Part shown: piece by piece, positions 1 to 6,261 of the stretch | Layout: each line of letters begins with the position of its first letter | Numbering within the stretch: the first letter of the stretch is position 1 | Source: Defluviicoccus sp. | GTDB taxonomy: Bacteria; Pseudomonadota; Alphaproteobacteria; MPNO01 | Assembly (NCBI GenBank): GCA_028820945.1 | Contig: JAPPHW010000076.1 | Span: 1 to 7,794, forward strand | Length of the DNA: 7,794 nt | Direction: 5' to 3' | Notes under the pieces: generated by a model | The model's input: only the letters and a program-made list of their open reading frames with translations | What the model was told of the DNA's origin: nothing | The model's database searches: none | Made by a program: the position numbers and the translations under genes

Positions 1-391
1 CGCGGCGGGCGCCGAACACGTCGATCACCAGCGCGGCGACGCCCATCGCCGCGAATTGGCGGGCGTAGGTCAGCTCGCGCTGGTAGAGCACGCCGGCCGC
101 GCCGTGCAGGAGCACCACCGCCGGCACCCGGATACCCTTCTTCCGATCCGCCGGCAGGAAAAGCGTCGCGGGCACCTCCGTCGGCTCGCCCGTCGCCGCG
201 CGGACATCGGAAAGCCCGAACGGGCTCGTGCTTTCGAGCGTGACCGCGGTGCCGAGATTGTCCGCGTACCCGTCGACGGCGGGCCAGTTTCCGTCCGCGA
301 GCGCCGGCGACTGGGCGCGGCCCTGCGTGGAAAGGGTCGCCGCGAGGAAAAGCAGCGCGGCTGCGAAGGCGCGCTGCCTGCGCCTATTCAA
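1..391 (-). CDS. Dienelactone hydrolase family protein, exported (partial, 3' end beyond window)
   Basis: About 130 N-terminal residues of an alpha/beta-hydrolase are visible. The rest, including the expected nucleophile elbow and catalytic Asp/His, lies beyond the edge. Residues 2-7 are Arg-rich and are followed by a hydrophobic stretch at about 8-20 and a Gly-Arg-Ala cleavage-like site near 24-26, so this looks like a Sec signal peptide with export to the periplasm. The segment PAVVLLHGAAG at 90-100 is the first core strand plus the HG oxyanion-hole motif of dienelactone hydrolase-like proteins. It is followed by YARQFAAMGVAALVIDVFG, also typical of the family. I chose the TTG start at 391 because it gives a full signal peptide, has GAGGG eight bases upstream, and overlaps the end of puuD by 8 bases. 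The substrate is unknown. Its place after puuD suggests co-expression with purine breakdown, but the family alone does not show a role there. Confidence 0.8.
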   Translation of the reverse strand, partial: MNRRRQRAFAAALLFLAATLSTQGRAQSPALADGNWPAVDGYADNLGTAVTLESTSPFGLSDVRAATGEPTEVPATLFLPADRKKGIRVPAVVLLHGAAGVLYQRELTYARQFAAMGVAALVIDVFGARR

Positions 392-1577
392 TCTCCGCGC
401 CCTCGGCGATCCAGCGCCCGAGGATGCGGCGCTCCTCGTCGGTCATCTCGGTCTCGTTGCCGACCGGCATGGTCCTGGTCAGCACCGCGACGGCCCGGAT
501 CTTGGGCGCCTGGTCGCGGATCTGCTCGGCGGTGTCGAAGGCGATGTCCTTGGGCGGCTTGTCGAGATTTTCGTCGGACGGCTTCGCGGCATGGCAGGAG
601 ACGCAGTGCCTGGCGACGATGTCGTAGGCCTCGGCGAAGGTGACGGGGTCGGCGTCCTCGTCCTCCGCGGTCATCGTCTCGCCGGGGAGGCTCGCATAGA
701 CCACCGCGAGGATGAGAACCACCGACGCCGGGATCGGCCACAGCCGGCTCTGCCCCGCGTTGCGCAAGTTGAACCAATGGCGCACCAGCGCGCCCGCGAT
801 GAACACCACGATGAGCACCGCCCAGGCATGTTCGTGGCCGAACGTGCTCGGGTAGTGGGCGGAGATCATGATGAAGATGACCGGCAGGGTCATGTAGTTG
901 TTGTGGACCGAGCGCTGCTTGGCGTTGAAGGCAAGCCGCGCGTCGAGCGCTGTGCCGGCCTTGGTCGCGTCGACCAGCTTCTGCTGCGCCGGGATGATGA
1001 TCATCCACACATTGGCGACCATGATGGTGCCGAGCATCGCGCCGACATGCATGTAGGCGCCGCGCGCGCTGAAGACGTGGGTGAGCCCGTAAGCCACCAG
1101 GATCAGCAGCCCGAACCCGATGCACTCGACCACGGCGCCACGGTGCCTGAGCGGCGATTTGTAGAGCGCGTCGTAGACGAACCAGGACGCGGCCAGTAGC
1201 GCGATGCCGATGGCGATCGCCTCGAGCCTGGAGAGGTCGGCGACCGAGCGGTCGATCAGGTAGATCTCCGCACCGTAATAGTACATCAGGCAGAGCAGCA
1301 GGAAGCCGGTGATCCAGGTCCATGCCGCCTCCCACTTGAACCAGTGCAGGGTGCGCGGCACCTCCTCGGGCGCGAGGTCCATCTTCTCGACGACGTAGAA
1401 CCCGCCGCTGTGGGTCATCCAGAGTTCGCCCTCGACTCCCTTGCGCGGGGGGTCGGGCTTCTCCAGATGGCTGTCGAGCCACATGAACAGGAACGACGAG
1501 CCGATCCAGGCGATACCGGTGATGATGTGGGCCCACCGGAGGACCAGATTGACCCACTCGCTGAGGATCGTTTCCAT
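384..1577 (-). CDS. puuD: Membrane-bound urate oxidase (urate hydroxylase) PuuD with C-terminal cytochrome c domain
   Basis: This 397-residue inner-membrane protein is predicted to oxidise urate to 5-hydroxyisourate. Residues 1-300 match the Urate_ox_N (formerly DUF989) membrane domain. About eight hydrophobic segments are visible, near 10-33, 84-102, 117-136, 147-168, 176-196, 229-242, 250-266 and 280-297. Conserved-looking stretches include RWAHIITGIAWIGSSF and SVHNNYMTLPVIF. An acidic linker (about 304-310) leads to a cytochrome c domain with the haem motif CVSCH at 325-329 and a likely axial Met370 in TMPVG. In this family electrons go to cytochrome c and the respiratory chain, so no H2O2 is formed, unlike cofactor-free uricase. 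The ATG is at 1577, 9 bases after the uraD stop, with only a weak Shine-Dalgarno sequence, which suggests coupling to uraD. The name puuD is also used in E. coli for an unrelated putrescine-pathway hydrolase. The protein is full length with no break seen. Confidence 0.95.
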   Translation of the reverse strand: METILSEWVNLVLRWAHIITGIAWIGSSFLFMWLDSHLEKPDPPRKGVEGELWMTHSGGFYVVEKMDLAPEEVPRTLHWFKWEAAWTWITGFLLLCLMYYYGAEIYLIDRSVADLSRLEAIAIGIALLAASWFVYDALYKSPLRHRGAVVECIGFGLLILVAYGLTHVFSARGAYMHVGAMLGTIMVANVWMIIIPAQQKLVDATKAGTALDARLAFNAKQRSVHNNYMTLPVIFIMISAHYPSTFGHEHAWAVLIVVFIAGALVRHWFNLRNAGQSRLWPIPASVVLILAVVYASLPGETMTAEDEDADPVTFAEAYDIVARHCVSCHAAKPSDENLDKPPKDIAFDTAEQIRDQAPKIRAVAVLTRTMPVGNETEMTDEERRILGRWIAEGAEIE

Positions 1578-1586
1578 CGCCGCGTC

Positions 1587-2093
1587 TCAGTCCTGCAACA
1601 GGTCGAACAGCCGGAACCGGCCGATCAGACCGATATTGCGCAACGCCTCTTCCATCTCGGCCGCTTCGTCGTTGGCGAGGCGCCGCTCGAAGGCCTCCAG
1701 AATACTGTCCTTCGTATGCAATCGGACCGCAACGATAAAGGGAAAACCGAAGCGGTCGCGATAGGCCGCGTTGAGCCGGTGGAAGCGCTCGAACTCCTCA
1801 TCGCTCAGCCGGTCGAGCCCGGCGCCCTGCTGCTCGCGCGTCGAGTGCTCGGTCAGCGCCCCGGCCCGCGCCGCCTTGCCGGCGAGGTCGGGATGGGCGC
1901 GGATCAGGTCGAGCTTCATGTCGTCCCCGGCCGCGGCGATCGCCGCTGTCATCGCCTCGAACACGTCCTCGACCGAGGCGAAGGGCCGTGCCGCCCAGGC
2001 CTCGCCCGCGATCCACGGAGAATGCTCGAAGACCGGGCCGAGCGCGGCGGTGAATTCCTCGCGCGAAAACTCGTTGAGCTCGGCGAGCTTCAC
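1587..2093 (-). CDS. uraD: 2-oxo-4-hydroxy-4-carboxy-5-ureidoimidazoline (OHCU) decarboxylase
   Basis: This 168-residue protein is predicted to convert OHCU to S-allantoin, the last step of the urate-to-allantoin branch. The family signature is clear: SPWIAGEAW at 25-33, AHPDLAGKAA at 66-75 with His67 aligning to the catalytic histidine, and STREQQGAGL at 84-93, whose Ser84, Glu87 and Gln88 match active-site residues known in the vertebrate enzyme. FGFPFIVAVR (115-124) and a C-terminal IGRFRLFDLL follow. There is no signal peptide, so it should be cytoplasmic. The start is GTG at 2093, overlapping the xdhB TGA as GTGA. A strong GAGGAGGT ribosome site lies at 2103-2110 inside the last codons of xdhB. 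It sits between xdhB and puuD, as expected for a purine operon. Confidence 0.95.
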   Translation of the reverse strand: MKLAELNEFSREEFTAALGPVFEHSPWIAGEAWAARPFASVEDVFEAMTAAIAAAGDDMKLDLIRAHPDLAGKAARAGALTEHSTREQQGAGLDRLSDEEFERFHRLNAAYRDRFGFPFIVAVRLHTKDSILEAFERRLANDEAAEMEEALRNIGLIGRFRLFDLLQD

Positions 2094-4396
2094 GGCGCCC
2101 TGACCTCCTCGACCGCCGCCAGCACCCGTTCAGGCGTCGCCGGCGGATCGAGGCGCACGAAGCGCCGATGGCCGGCAAGCCCGGACACCGCGTCACGGAT
2201 CGCGAGCCAGACCGACAGCGCCAGCATTAGCGGCGGCTCGCCCACCGCCTTGGAACGGAAGATCGTCGGGTGCGGGTTGGGCGAATCCTCGAGGATGTGG
2301 ACGTTGAAGACGGGCGGGACGTCGCGGCTGCCGGGGATCTTGTAGGTCGAGGGGCCATGCGTCCGGAGGCGCCCCTCGCCGTCCCACCAGAGCTCCTCCA
2401 TCGTCACCCAGCCCATCCCCTGCACGAACCCGCCTTCGATCTGGCCGAGATCGATCGCCGGGTTCAGCGAGGAGCCGCAATCCTCGAGGATGTCGGCGCG
2501 CAGCACCCGGTTCTCACCGGTCAACGTGTCGATGGCGACCTCCGCGATGCAAGCGCCGTAGGCGTAATAGAAGAACGGGCGGCCCTGCATCGTCTCGGGG
2601 TCCCAGTGAATGTCGGGCGTGCGGTAGAAGCCGGTGGCAGAGAGCGAGACGCGCTCCGCCCAGCTCATCTTCGCCAGCTCCTCGAAGGCGAGGCTGCGGT
2701 TGCCGGCATAGATACGGTTGCCGGCGAAGTGGATTTCACCGGGCGCGACGTCGAAATGCTCCGCCGCGACGCCGGTCATCCGCTCCTTGATCCGGTTCGC
2801 CGCGTCCAGCGCCGCCATGCCGTTGAGGTCCGAACCGGACGAGGCCGCGGTGGCCGAGGTGTTGGGCACCTTGTCCGTCGAGGCGGGCGAGACCCGGATG
2901 CGGTCGAGGTCGATCTGGAACGCCTCCGACACCACCTGGGCGATCTTGACGTAGAGCCCCTGCCCCATCTCGGTCCCGCCGTGGTTCAGGTGGACGCTGC
3001 CGTCGGTATAGACGTGGACCAGCGCGCCGGCCTGGTTGAGGCTCTTGACGTTGAACGAGATGCCGAACTTGATCGGCACCATCGCGATGCCCTTTTTGAC
3101 GACGGGGCTGGATTCGTTGAATGCCGCGACCTCGCGCCTGCGCGCCTCGTAATCCGCCTTTTGGGAAATGCCGTCGACCACCTCCCCGACGATGTTGTCG
3201 TCGACGATCTGTCCATAGGGCGTGACGTTCTTCGGCGCCTCCCCGTAATAGTTGGCCCGGCGCACCGCCTCGACGTCGAGCCCGAGGGTGCGCGCGATAT
3301 GCTCGATCGCGAGCTCGATGACGACCATCCCCTGCGGCCCGCCGAAGCCCCGGAACGCGGTGTTCGACACCGTGTTGGTCTTGCAGCAATAGCCGCGGAA
3401 ATGCGCGTTCGGGATGTCGTAGCAGTTGTCGGCGTGGCACAGCGCGCGCCCCATCACCGAGGTCGAGAGGTCGGCGACGTTCCCGGCCCGCGCGGCGAAC
3501 AGGATGTCGAGCCCGGCGATCCGGCCGGTGTCGTCGAACCCGGCCTCGTAGCGGAACAGGAAGTCGTGCCGCTTCCCGGTCACGATCATGTCGTCGTCGC
3601 GCGCGAGACGGAGCTTCGCCGGCCGGCCGGAGGCGCGCGCGAGCACCGCGGCGATAGCGGCGACGACGGTGGCCTGGCTCTCCTTGCCGCCGAACGCGCC
3701 GCCCATCCGCCTGACCTCGACGGTGACCGCGTTGGCCGGCACGCCGAGCGTGTGCGAGACGCCGTGCTGGACCTCGGTCGGGTGCTGGGTCGAGGAATAG
3801 ACCAGCATGTCGGAATCTTCCTGCGGCACGGCGAGCGCGACCTGGCCTTCGAGGTAGAAATGGTCCTGCCCGCCGCACCCCGCCTCGCCCGCGATCCGGT
3901 GCGGCGCGGAGGCGATGGCGGCGGCCGCGTCGCCCCGCTTCATGACCTGCGGCGTCGCGACGTAGCTCTCGCGCTCGAGCGCCTCCTCGATGGAGAGTAT
4001 CGGCTCCAGCAGTTCGTACTCGACCTCGACCGACGCCGCCGCCCGCCGCGCGGCGTCGCGGTCGGAGGCGGCGACGGCGGCGATGGGGTGGCCGACATAT
4101 TCGGCGACCCCGTCGGCCAGGATCGGCTCGCCGGAGAAGATCGGGGCTACGTCGTTGACGCCCGGGATGTCGGCGGCGGTGACGACGGCGCTCACCCCGG
4201 GGACCGCCCGCGCCGCCTCGCAGTCGATGGAGACGATGCGCGCGTGCGGGTGCGGGCTGGTCGCGAGCCAGATCTCCTGCGTGCCCGGGACCGGCGGCAT
4301 GTCGTCGATATAGACCGCGCGCCCGGTGACGTGCTTCTCGGCGCTGTCGTGACGCCATGCGCGGTGGACCCCGCCCTTGAGCGCGGCGGCGGTCAC
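2090..4396 (-). CDS. xdhB: Xanthine dehydrogenase, molybdopterin-binding subunit XdhB
   Basis: This 768-residue large subunit carries the molybdenum active site that hydroxylates hypoxanthine and xanthine to urate, in complex with XdhA. The N-terminal a/b hammerhead domain (about 15-130) is followed by the Mo-binding domains. By comparison with the bovine enzyme as I recall it, the key residues are present: Gln204 (STQ), Glu239 in GGAFGGKES, Arg317 in MGRAL, Arg349 and Phe351 in TAFRGFGGPQG, Phe448 in KFGISFNV, and catalytic Glu720 in KAVGEPPLMLA. The closing RLDPPATPERVLAA is also typical. The Glu239-Arg317-Arg349 spacing matches the mammalian enzyme exactly. The start is GTG at 4396, sharing GTGA with the xdhA stop. 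The frame stays open upstream to 4570, but those 58 Arg-rich residues are the shadow of xdhA and not part of the domain. No strong ribosome site is seen, so translation probably depends on coupling to xdhA. Confidence 0.96.
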   Translation of the reverse strand: MTAAALKGGVHRAWRHDSAEKHVTGRAVYIDDMPPVPGTQEIWLATSPHPHARIVSIDCEAARAVPGVSAVVTAADIPGVNDVAPIFSGEPILADGVAEYVGHPIAAVAASDRDAARRAAASVEVEYELLEPILSIEEALERESYVATPQVMKRGDAAAAIASAPHRIAGEAGCGGQDHFYLEGQVALAVPQEDSDMLVYSSTQHPTEVQHGVSHTLGVPANAVTVEVRRMGGAFGGKESQATVVAAIAAVLARASGRPAKLRLARDDDMIVTGKRHDFLFRYEAGFDDTGRIAGLDILFAARAGNVADLSTSVMGRALCHADNCYDIPNAHFRGYCCKTNTVSNTAFRGFGGPQGMVVIELAIEHIARTLGLDVEAVRRANYYGEAPKNVTPYGQIVDDNIVGEVVDGISQKADYEARRREVAAFNESSPVVKKGIAMVPIKFGISFNVKSLNQAGALVHVYTDGSVHLNHGGTEMGQGLYVKIAQVVSEAFQIDLDRIRVSPASTDKVPNTSATAASSGSDLNGMAALDAANRIKERMTGVAAEHFDVAPGEIHFAGNRIYAGNRSLAFEELAKMSWAERVSLSATGFYRTPDIHWDPETMQGRPFFYYAYGACIAEVAIDTLTGENRVLRADILEDCGSSLNPAIDLGQIEGGFVQGMGWVTMEELWWDGEGRLRTHGPSTYKIPGSRDVPPVFNVHILEDSPNPHPTIFRSKAVGEPPLMLALSVWLAIRDAVSGLAGHRRFVRLDPPATPERVLAAVEEVRAP

Positions 4397-5808
4397 AGCG
4401 CGAACACCCCGGTCGGCGCGTCCGTGCCGCCCGCCGTCTCGAGATAGAGGCGATCCAGCAGGTTGGCGGCGACGGTCGCGCGATAGCCGGCGCCGGCGCG
4501 GAAATCGTCGATGGGTTCGAAATCGTCCGCGATGGCGCGCCTCGCCGCCGCGACCGACGATTCCGACCACGCCGCGCCGATCAGCGCCCGTTCGGCTCCG
4601 CGCGCGCGCTTCGGCGTCGCCGCCATGCCGCCATAGGCGATCCTGGCATCGGTCACGCGCCCGTCCCCGACGGTCAGGCGATAGGCTCCGATCACCGCCG
4701 AAATGTCCTGGTCGTAGCGCTTGGAGACCTTGTAGGTGCGGAAGATTTCATCGGACGCGAGCCGCGGCACGCGCACCGCCTCGATAACCTCGCCCGGGCG
4801 CAGATCGGTCCTGCGGTAGTCGATGAAGAAATCCTCGAGGGGCATTTCGCGGGCGCCGTCCACCCCGCGCAGCATCAGCCTCGCGTCGAGCGCGATCAGG
4901 CAGGGAAGGGTATCGCCGATGGGCGAAGCGTTGCCGATATTGCCGCCGATCGTGCCGAGATTCCTGATCTGGCGGGAGCCGATCCGCCGGATCAACTCCC
5001 CCATCCCCGGATATTCGGCGTCGAGCACCGGCAGCGCTTGGGTATAGGTCACCGCCGCTCCGATCTCGATCTCGTCCGCGCGGACCTCCAGCCGGCAAAG
5101 CTCTTCCACCCGCGCGACCGAGACTATGGCGTCGAAGGCACGGCGTTCCTTGGAGAAGAGGAGGCCGAGATCGGTGCCGCCGGCGAGGATCGGAGCGTCC
5201 GGGTATTCGGCCCGCAGCGCGAGCAGCTCGTCGAGCGTGCGGGGCGCGAAGAAAGTTTGCGCCCCGGCCTCGTAATCGGGCTCGGCCTCCGGCACCGGCG
5301 CGGCGGGCAGTGTAGCGGGTGTGCGCTCCGCCTTTCGCGCCGCATCGACGATCGGCCGGTAGCCGGTGCAGCGGCAAAGGTTGCCGGCGAGCGCGTCGTG
5401 GATCGTCTCGTCTTGCGGCTCCTCCCCGCCTTCCAGGAAGGCGTAGAGCGCCATCGCGATCCCGGGTGTGCAGAACCCGCACTGGCTCGCATCGGCCTCG
5501 ACCATCGCTTGCTGGACCGGATGCAGCCGCCCGTTCGCGGCCAGCCCCTCGACAGTGACGAGCGCCCGGCCCGCGAGCTGCGGCACCGTTATCAGGCAGC
5601 TGTTGACCGCCTCGTGGCGCAGCCCGGCGCCGTCGGGGATGCCGAGCACCACCGTGCAGGCGCCGCAATCGCCCTCGGCGCAGCCTTCCTTGGTGCCGGT
5701 GAGGCGCTTCTCCGTCCGCAGCCAGTCGAGCACCGTCGTCGCGGGCGGCACGCCGCGGATCTCGCAGAGCTCGCCGTTGAGCAGGATTCGGATCGATCGC
5801 CCGGCCAC
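4393..5808 (-). CDS. xdhA: Xanthine dehydrogenase, iron-sulfur/FAD subunit XdhA
   Basis: This 471-residue small subunit moves electrons from the Mo centre of XdhB through two [2Fe-2S] clusters to FAD and then NAD+. Domains in order: a plant-ferredoxin-type 2Fe-2S domain (about 5-85) with Cys43, Cys48, Cys51 and Cys71; a helical 2Fe-2S domain (about 88-160) with Cys110-x2-Cys113 and Cys145-x-Cys147 in CRCTGYRPI; a linker rich in Pro, Ala and Glu; an FAD-binding domain (about 183-350) with ILAGGTDLG at 207-215 and TIGGNIGNASPIGD at 286-299; and a C-terminal CO-dehydrogenase flavoprotein domain (about 355-458). All eight cluster cysteines are present and the length is normal for the bacterial split form. 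The start is GTG at 5808 with GGAGG 11 bases upstream. It is the first gene of the purine operon, divergent from higB. Confidence 0.96.
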   Translation of the reverse strand: MAGRSIRILLNGELCEIRGVPPATTVLDWLRTEKRLTGTKEGCAEGDCGACTVVLGIPDGAGLRHEAVNSCLITVPQLAGRALVTVEGLAANGRLHPVQQAMVEADASQCGFCTPGIAMALYAFLEGGEEPQDETIHDALAGNLCRCTGYRPIVDAARKAERTPATLPAAPVPEAEPDYEAGAQTFFAPRTLDELLALRAEYPDAPILAGGTDLGLLFSKERRAFDAIVSVARVEELCRLEVRADEIEIGAAVTYTQALPVLDAEYPGMGELIRRIGSRQIRNLGTIGGNIGNASPIGDTLPCLIALDARLMLRGVDGAREMPLEDFFIDYRRTDLRPGEVIEAVRVPRLASDEIFRTYKVSKRYDQDISAVIGAYRLTVGDGRVTDARIAYGGMAATPKRARGAERALIGAAWSESSVAAARRAIADDFEPIDDFRAGAGYRATVAANLLDRLYLETAGGTDAPTGVFAL

Positions 5809-5815
5809 GCCTCGC

Positions 5816-5842
5816 CCGGCCTCCGTTGGCCTCGAAGGCCGG
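5816..5842 (-). repeat. Nested inverted repeats at the xdhA transcription start and leader
   Basis: Two overlapping inverted repeats share one arm. The larger has 7-base arms CCGGCCT and AGGCCGG around 13 bases (5816-5842). The smaller is GGCCT-3-AGGCC at 5828-5840. The downstream arm of the larger repeat overlaps the GGAGG ribosome site at 5820-5824. If transcription starts near 5838, most of the upstream arm is not transcribed, so a DNA operator straddling the start is more likely than an RNA switch. It could also be chance in GC-rich DNA. Confidence 0.4.
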
Positions 5843-5844
5843 CG

Positions 5845-5850
5845 ATTATA
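5845..5850 (-). promoter_or_regulatory. Candidate -10 box of the xdhA operon promoter
   Basis: The minus strand reads TATAAT, a perfect sigma-70-type -10 box in an otherwise GC-rich stretch, 36 bases before the xdhA GTG. Transcription would begin near 5838, giving a leader of about 30 bases. No good -35 box sits 16-18 bases upstream. The best available hexamer is TTCCGC at 5868-5873, matching only the first two consensus bases, so the promoter may need an activator. This is inferred from sequence only. Confidence 0.5.
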
Positions 5851-5859
5851 GGAGCGCGG

Positions 5860-5875
5860 CGGAAGGCGCGGAAGG
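5860..5875. repeat. Tandem CGGAAGG direct repeat near the xdhA -35 region
   Basis: CGGAAGG occurs at 5860-5866 and again at 5869-5875, a 9-base period, and covers the place where a -35 box for the TATAAT at 5845-5850 would be. Such a pair could be a regulator site that makes up for the poor -35. No regulator family is recognised from it. Confidence 0.3.
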
Positions 5876-5891
5876 TGCGCGGTACGCCCTG

Positions 5892-5914
5892 CGCGTCTCG
5901 AACGGGTCGACGCG
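5892..5914. repeat. Inverted repeat CGCGTC-N11-GACGCG in the divergent control region
   Basis: Six-base perfect arms at 5892-5897 and 5909-5914 are separated by 11 bases. The repeat is centred about 65 bases upstream of the predicted xdhA start and about 70 bases upstream of higB. That is a usual position for a dimeric activator or repressor of a divergent promoter pair. The arms are made of common GC-rich words, so chance is possible. Confidence 0.3.
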
Positions 5915-5931
5915 TACGGCGCGAAATGACC

Positions 5932-5956
5932 GACAATTGTCAGTTGTCAGGCGACA
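5932..5956. promoter_or_regulatory. Candidate HigA operator: palindrome with repeated TTGTC/GACA half-sites
   Basis: GACAATTGTC at 5932-5941 is a perfect 10-base palindrome. TTGTC recurs at 5944-5948, and TGTC-4-GACA forms a second inverted repeat at 5945-5956. The cluster lies 16-40 bases before higB in a locally AT-richer patch. HigA-type antitoxins usually repress their own promoter through such paired half-sites, which is the basis for this assignment. Confidence 0.5.
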
Positions 5957-5965
5957 GAGTAAGCT
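5937..5965 (+). promoter_or_regulatory. Candidate higBA promoter
   Basis: TTGTCA (5937-5942, 5 of 6 matches to TTGACA) is followed after exactly 17 bases by TAAGCT (5960-5965, 3 of 6 matches to TATAAT). It overlaps the GACA/TGTC operator-like cluster, so HigA bound there would block RNA polymerase. Transcription would start at about 5972, the A of the higB ATG, which would make the transcript leaderless or nearly so. Confidence 0.35.
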
Positions 5966-5971
5966 CGTGCA

Positions 5972-6250
5972 ATGATCGCGTCGTTTCGTCATCGGGGTCT
6001 GAAGGCGCTCTACGACGGCAGGACGGCACGACGCGTGGCGCCGGCGCATGTCGAGAAGCTGCGTGACATCCTGGCGGCGCTCGATCTCAGCAGCAGGCCG
6101 CAAGACATGAACTTGCCGGGTTTCCGCCTGCACGAATTGAAGGGACCGCTGAAGGCCAGTTGGGCGGTTTCGGTATCCGGCAACTGGCGCGTGACGTTCC
6201 GGTTCGAGGATGGCGCGGCGGTCGATGTGGACTATGTTGACTATCACTGA
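5972..6250 (+). CDS. higB: HigB toxin, RelE-superfamily mRNA endonuclease
   Basis: This 92-residue protein has the full HigB/RelE-like toxin pattern: MIASFRHRGLKALYDG at 1-16, an ILAALD helix at 33-38, MNLPGFRLHELKG at 46-58 and SGNWRVTFRFEDG at 69-81, ending VDYVDYH. Family members cut mRNA in the ribosome and halt growth until HigA neutralises them. His54, Lys57, Arg73 and the C-terminal Asp90-Tyr91-His92 sit at the same numbers as functional residues described for Proteus HigB, so the toxin is probably active. The gene is toxin-first, as usual for higBA. No good ribosome site precedes the ATG, which would keep toxin output low or imply a leaderless message. It is transcribed away from xdhA. 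Confidence 0.93.
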   Translation: MIASFRHRGLKALYDGRTARRVAPAHVEKLRDILAALDLSSRPQDMNLPGFRLHELKGPLKASWAVSVSGNWRVTFRFEDGAAVDVDYVDYH

Positions 6251-6261
6251 GGAGACCGGAC

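Noticed and set aside
228..1199. A 323-codon plus-strand open frame opposite puuD
   Set aside because: Its composition is His-, Arg- and Asp-rich and it mirrors the puuD membrane segments. There is no recognisable domain.
2270..4447. A 725-codon open frame on the plus strand opposite xdhB
   Set aside because: Its protein is Arg-, Asp- and Gly-rich with no domain pattern, as expected for the antisense shadow of a GC-rich gene. The minus strand encodes an unmistakable XdhB.
4397..4570. N-terminal extension of XdhB by 58 residues
   Set aside because: The added part overlaps the conserved C-terminal domain of xdhA, is low-complexity Arg-rich, and is absent from the family. The GTG at 4396 fits better.
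5038..6066. A 342-codon plus-strand open frame running from inside xdhA through the control region into higB
   Set aside because: It is antisense to xdhA's conserved cluster and FAD motifs and out of frame with higB. It shows no family features and no ribosome site.
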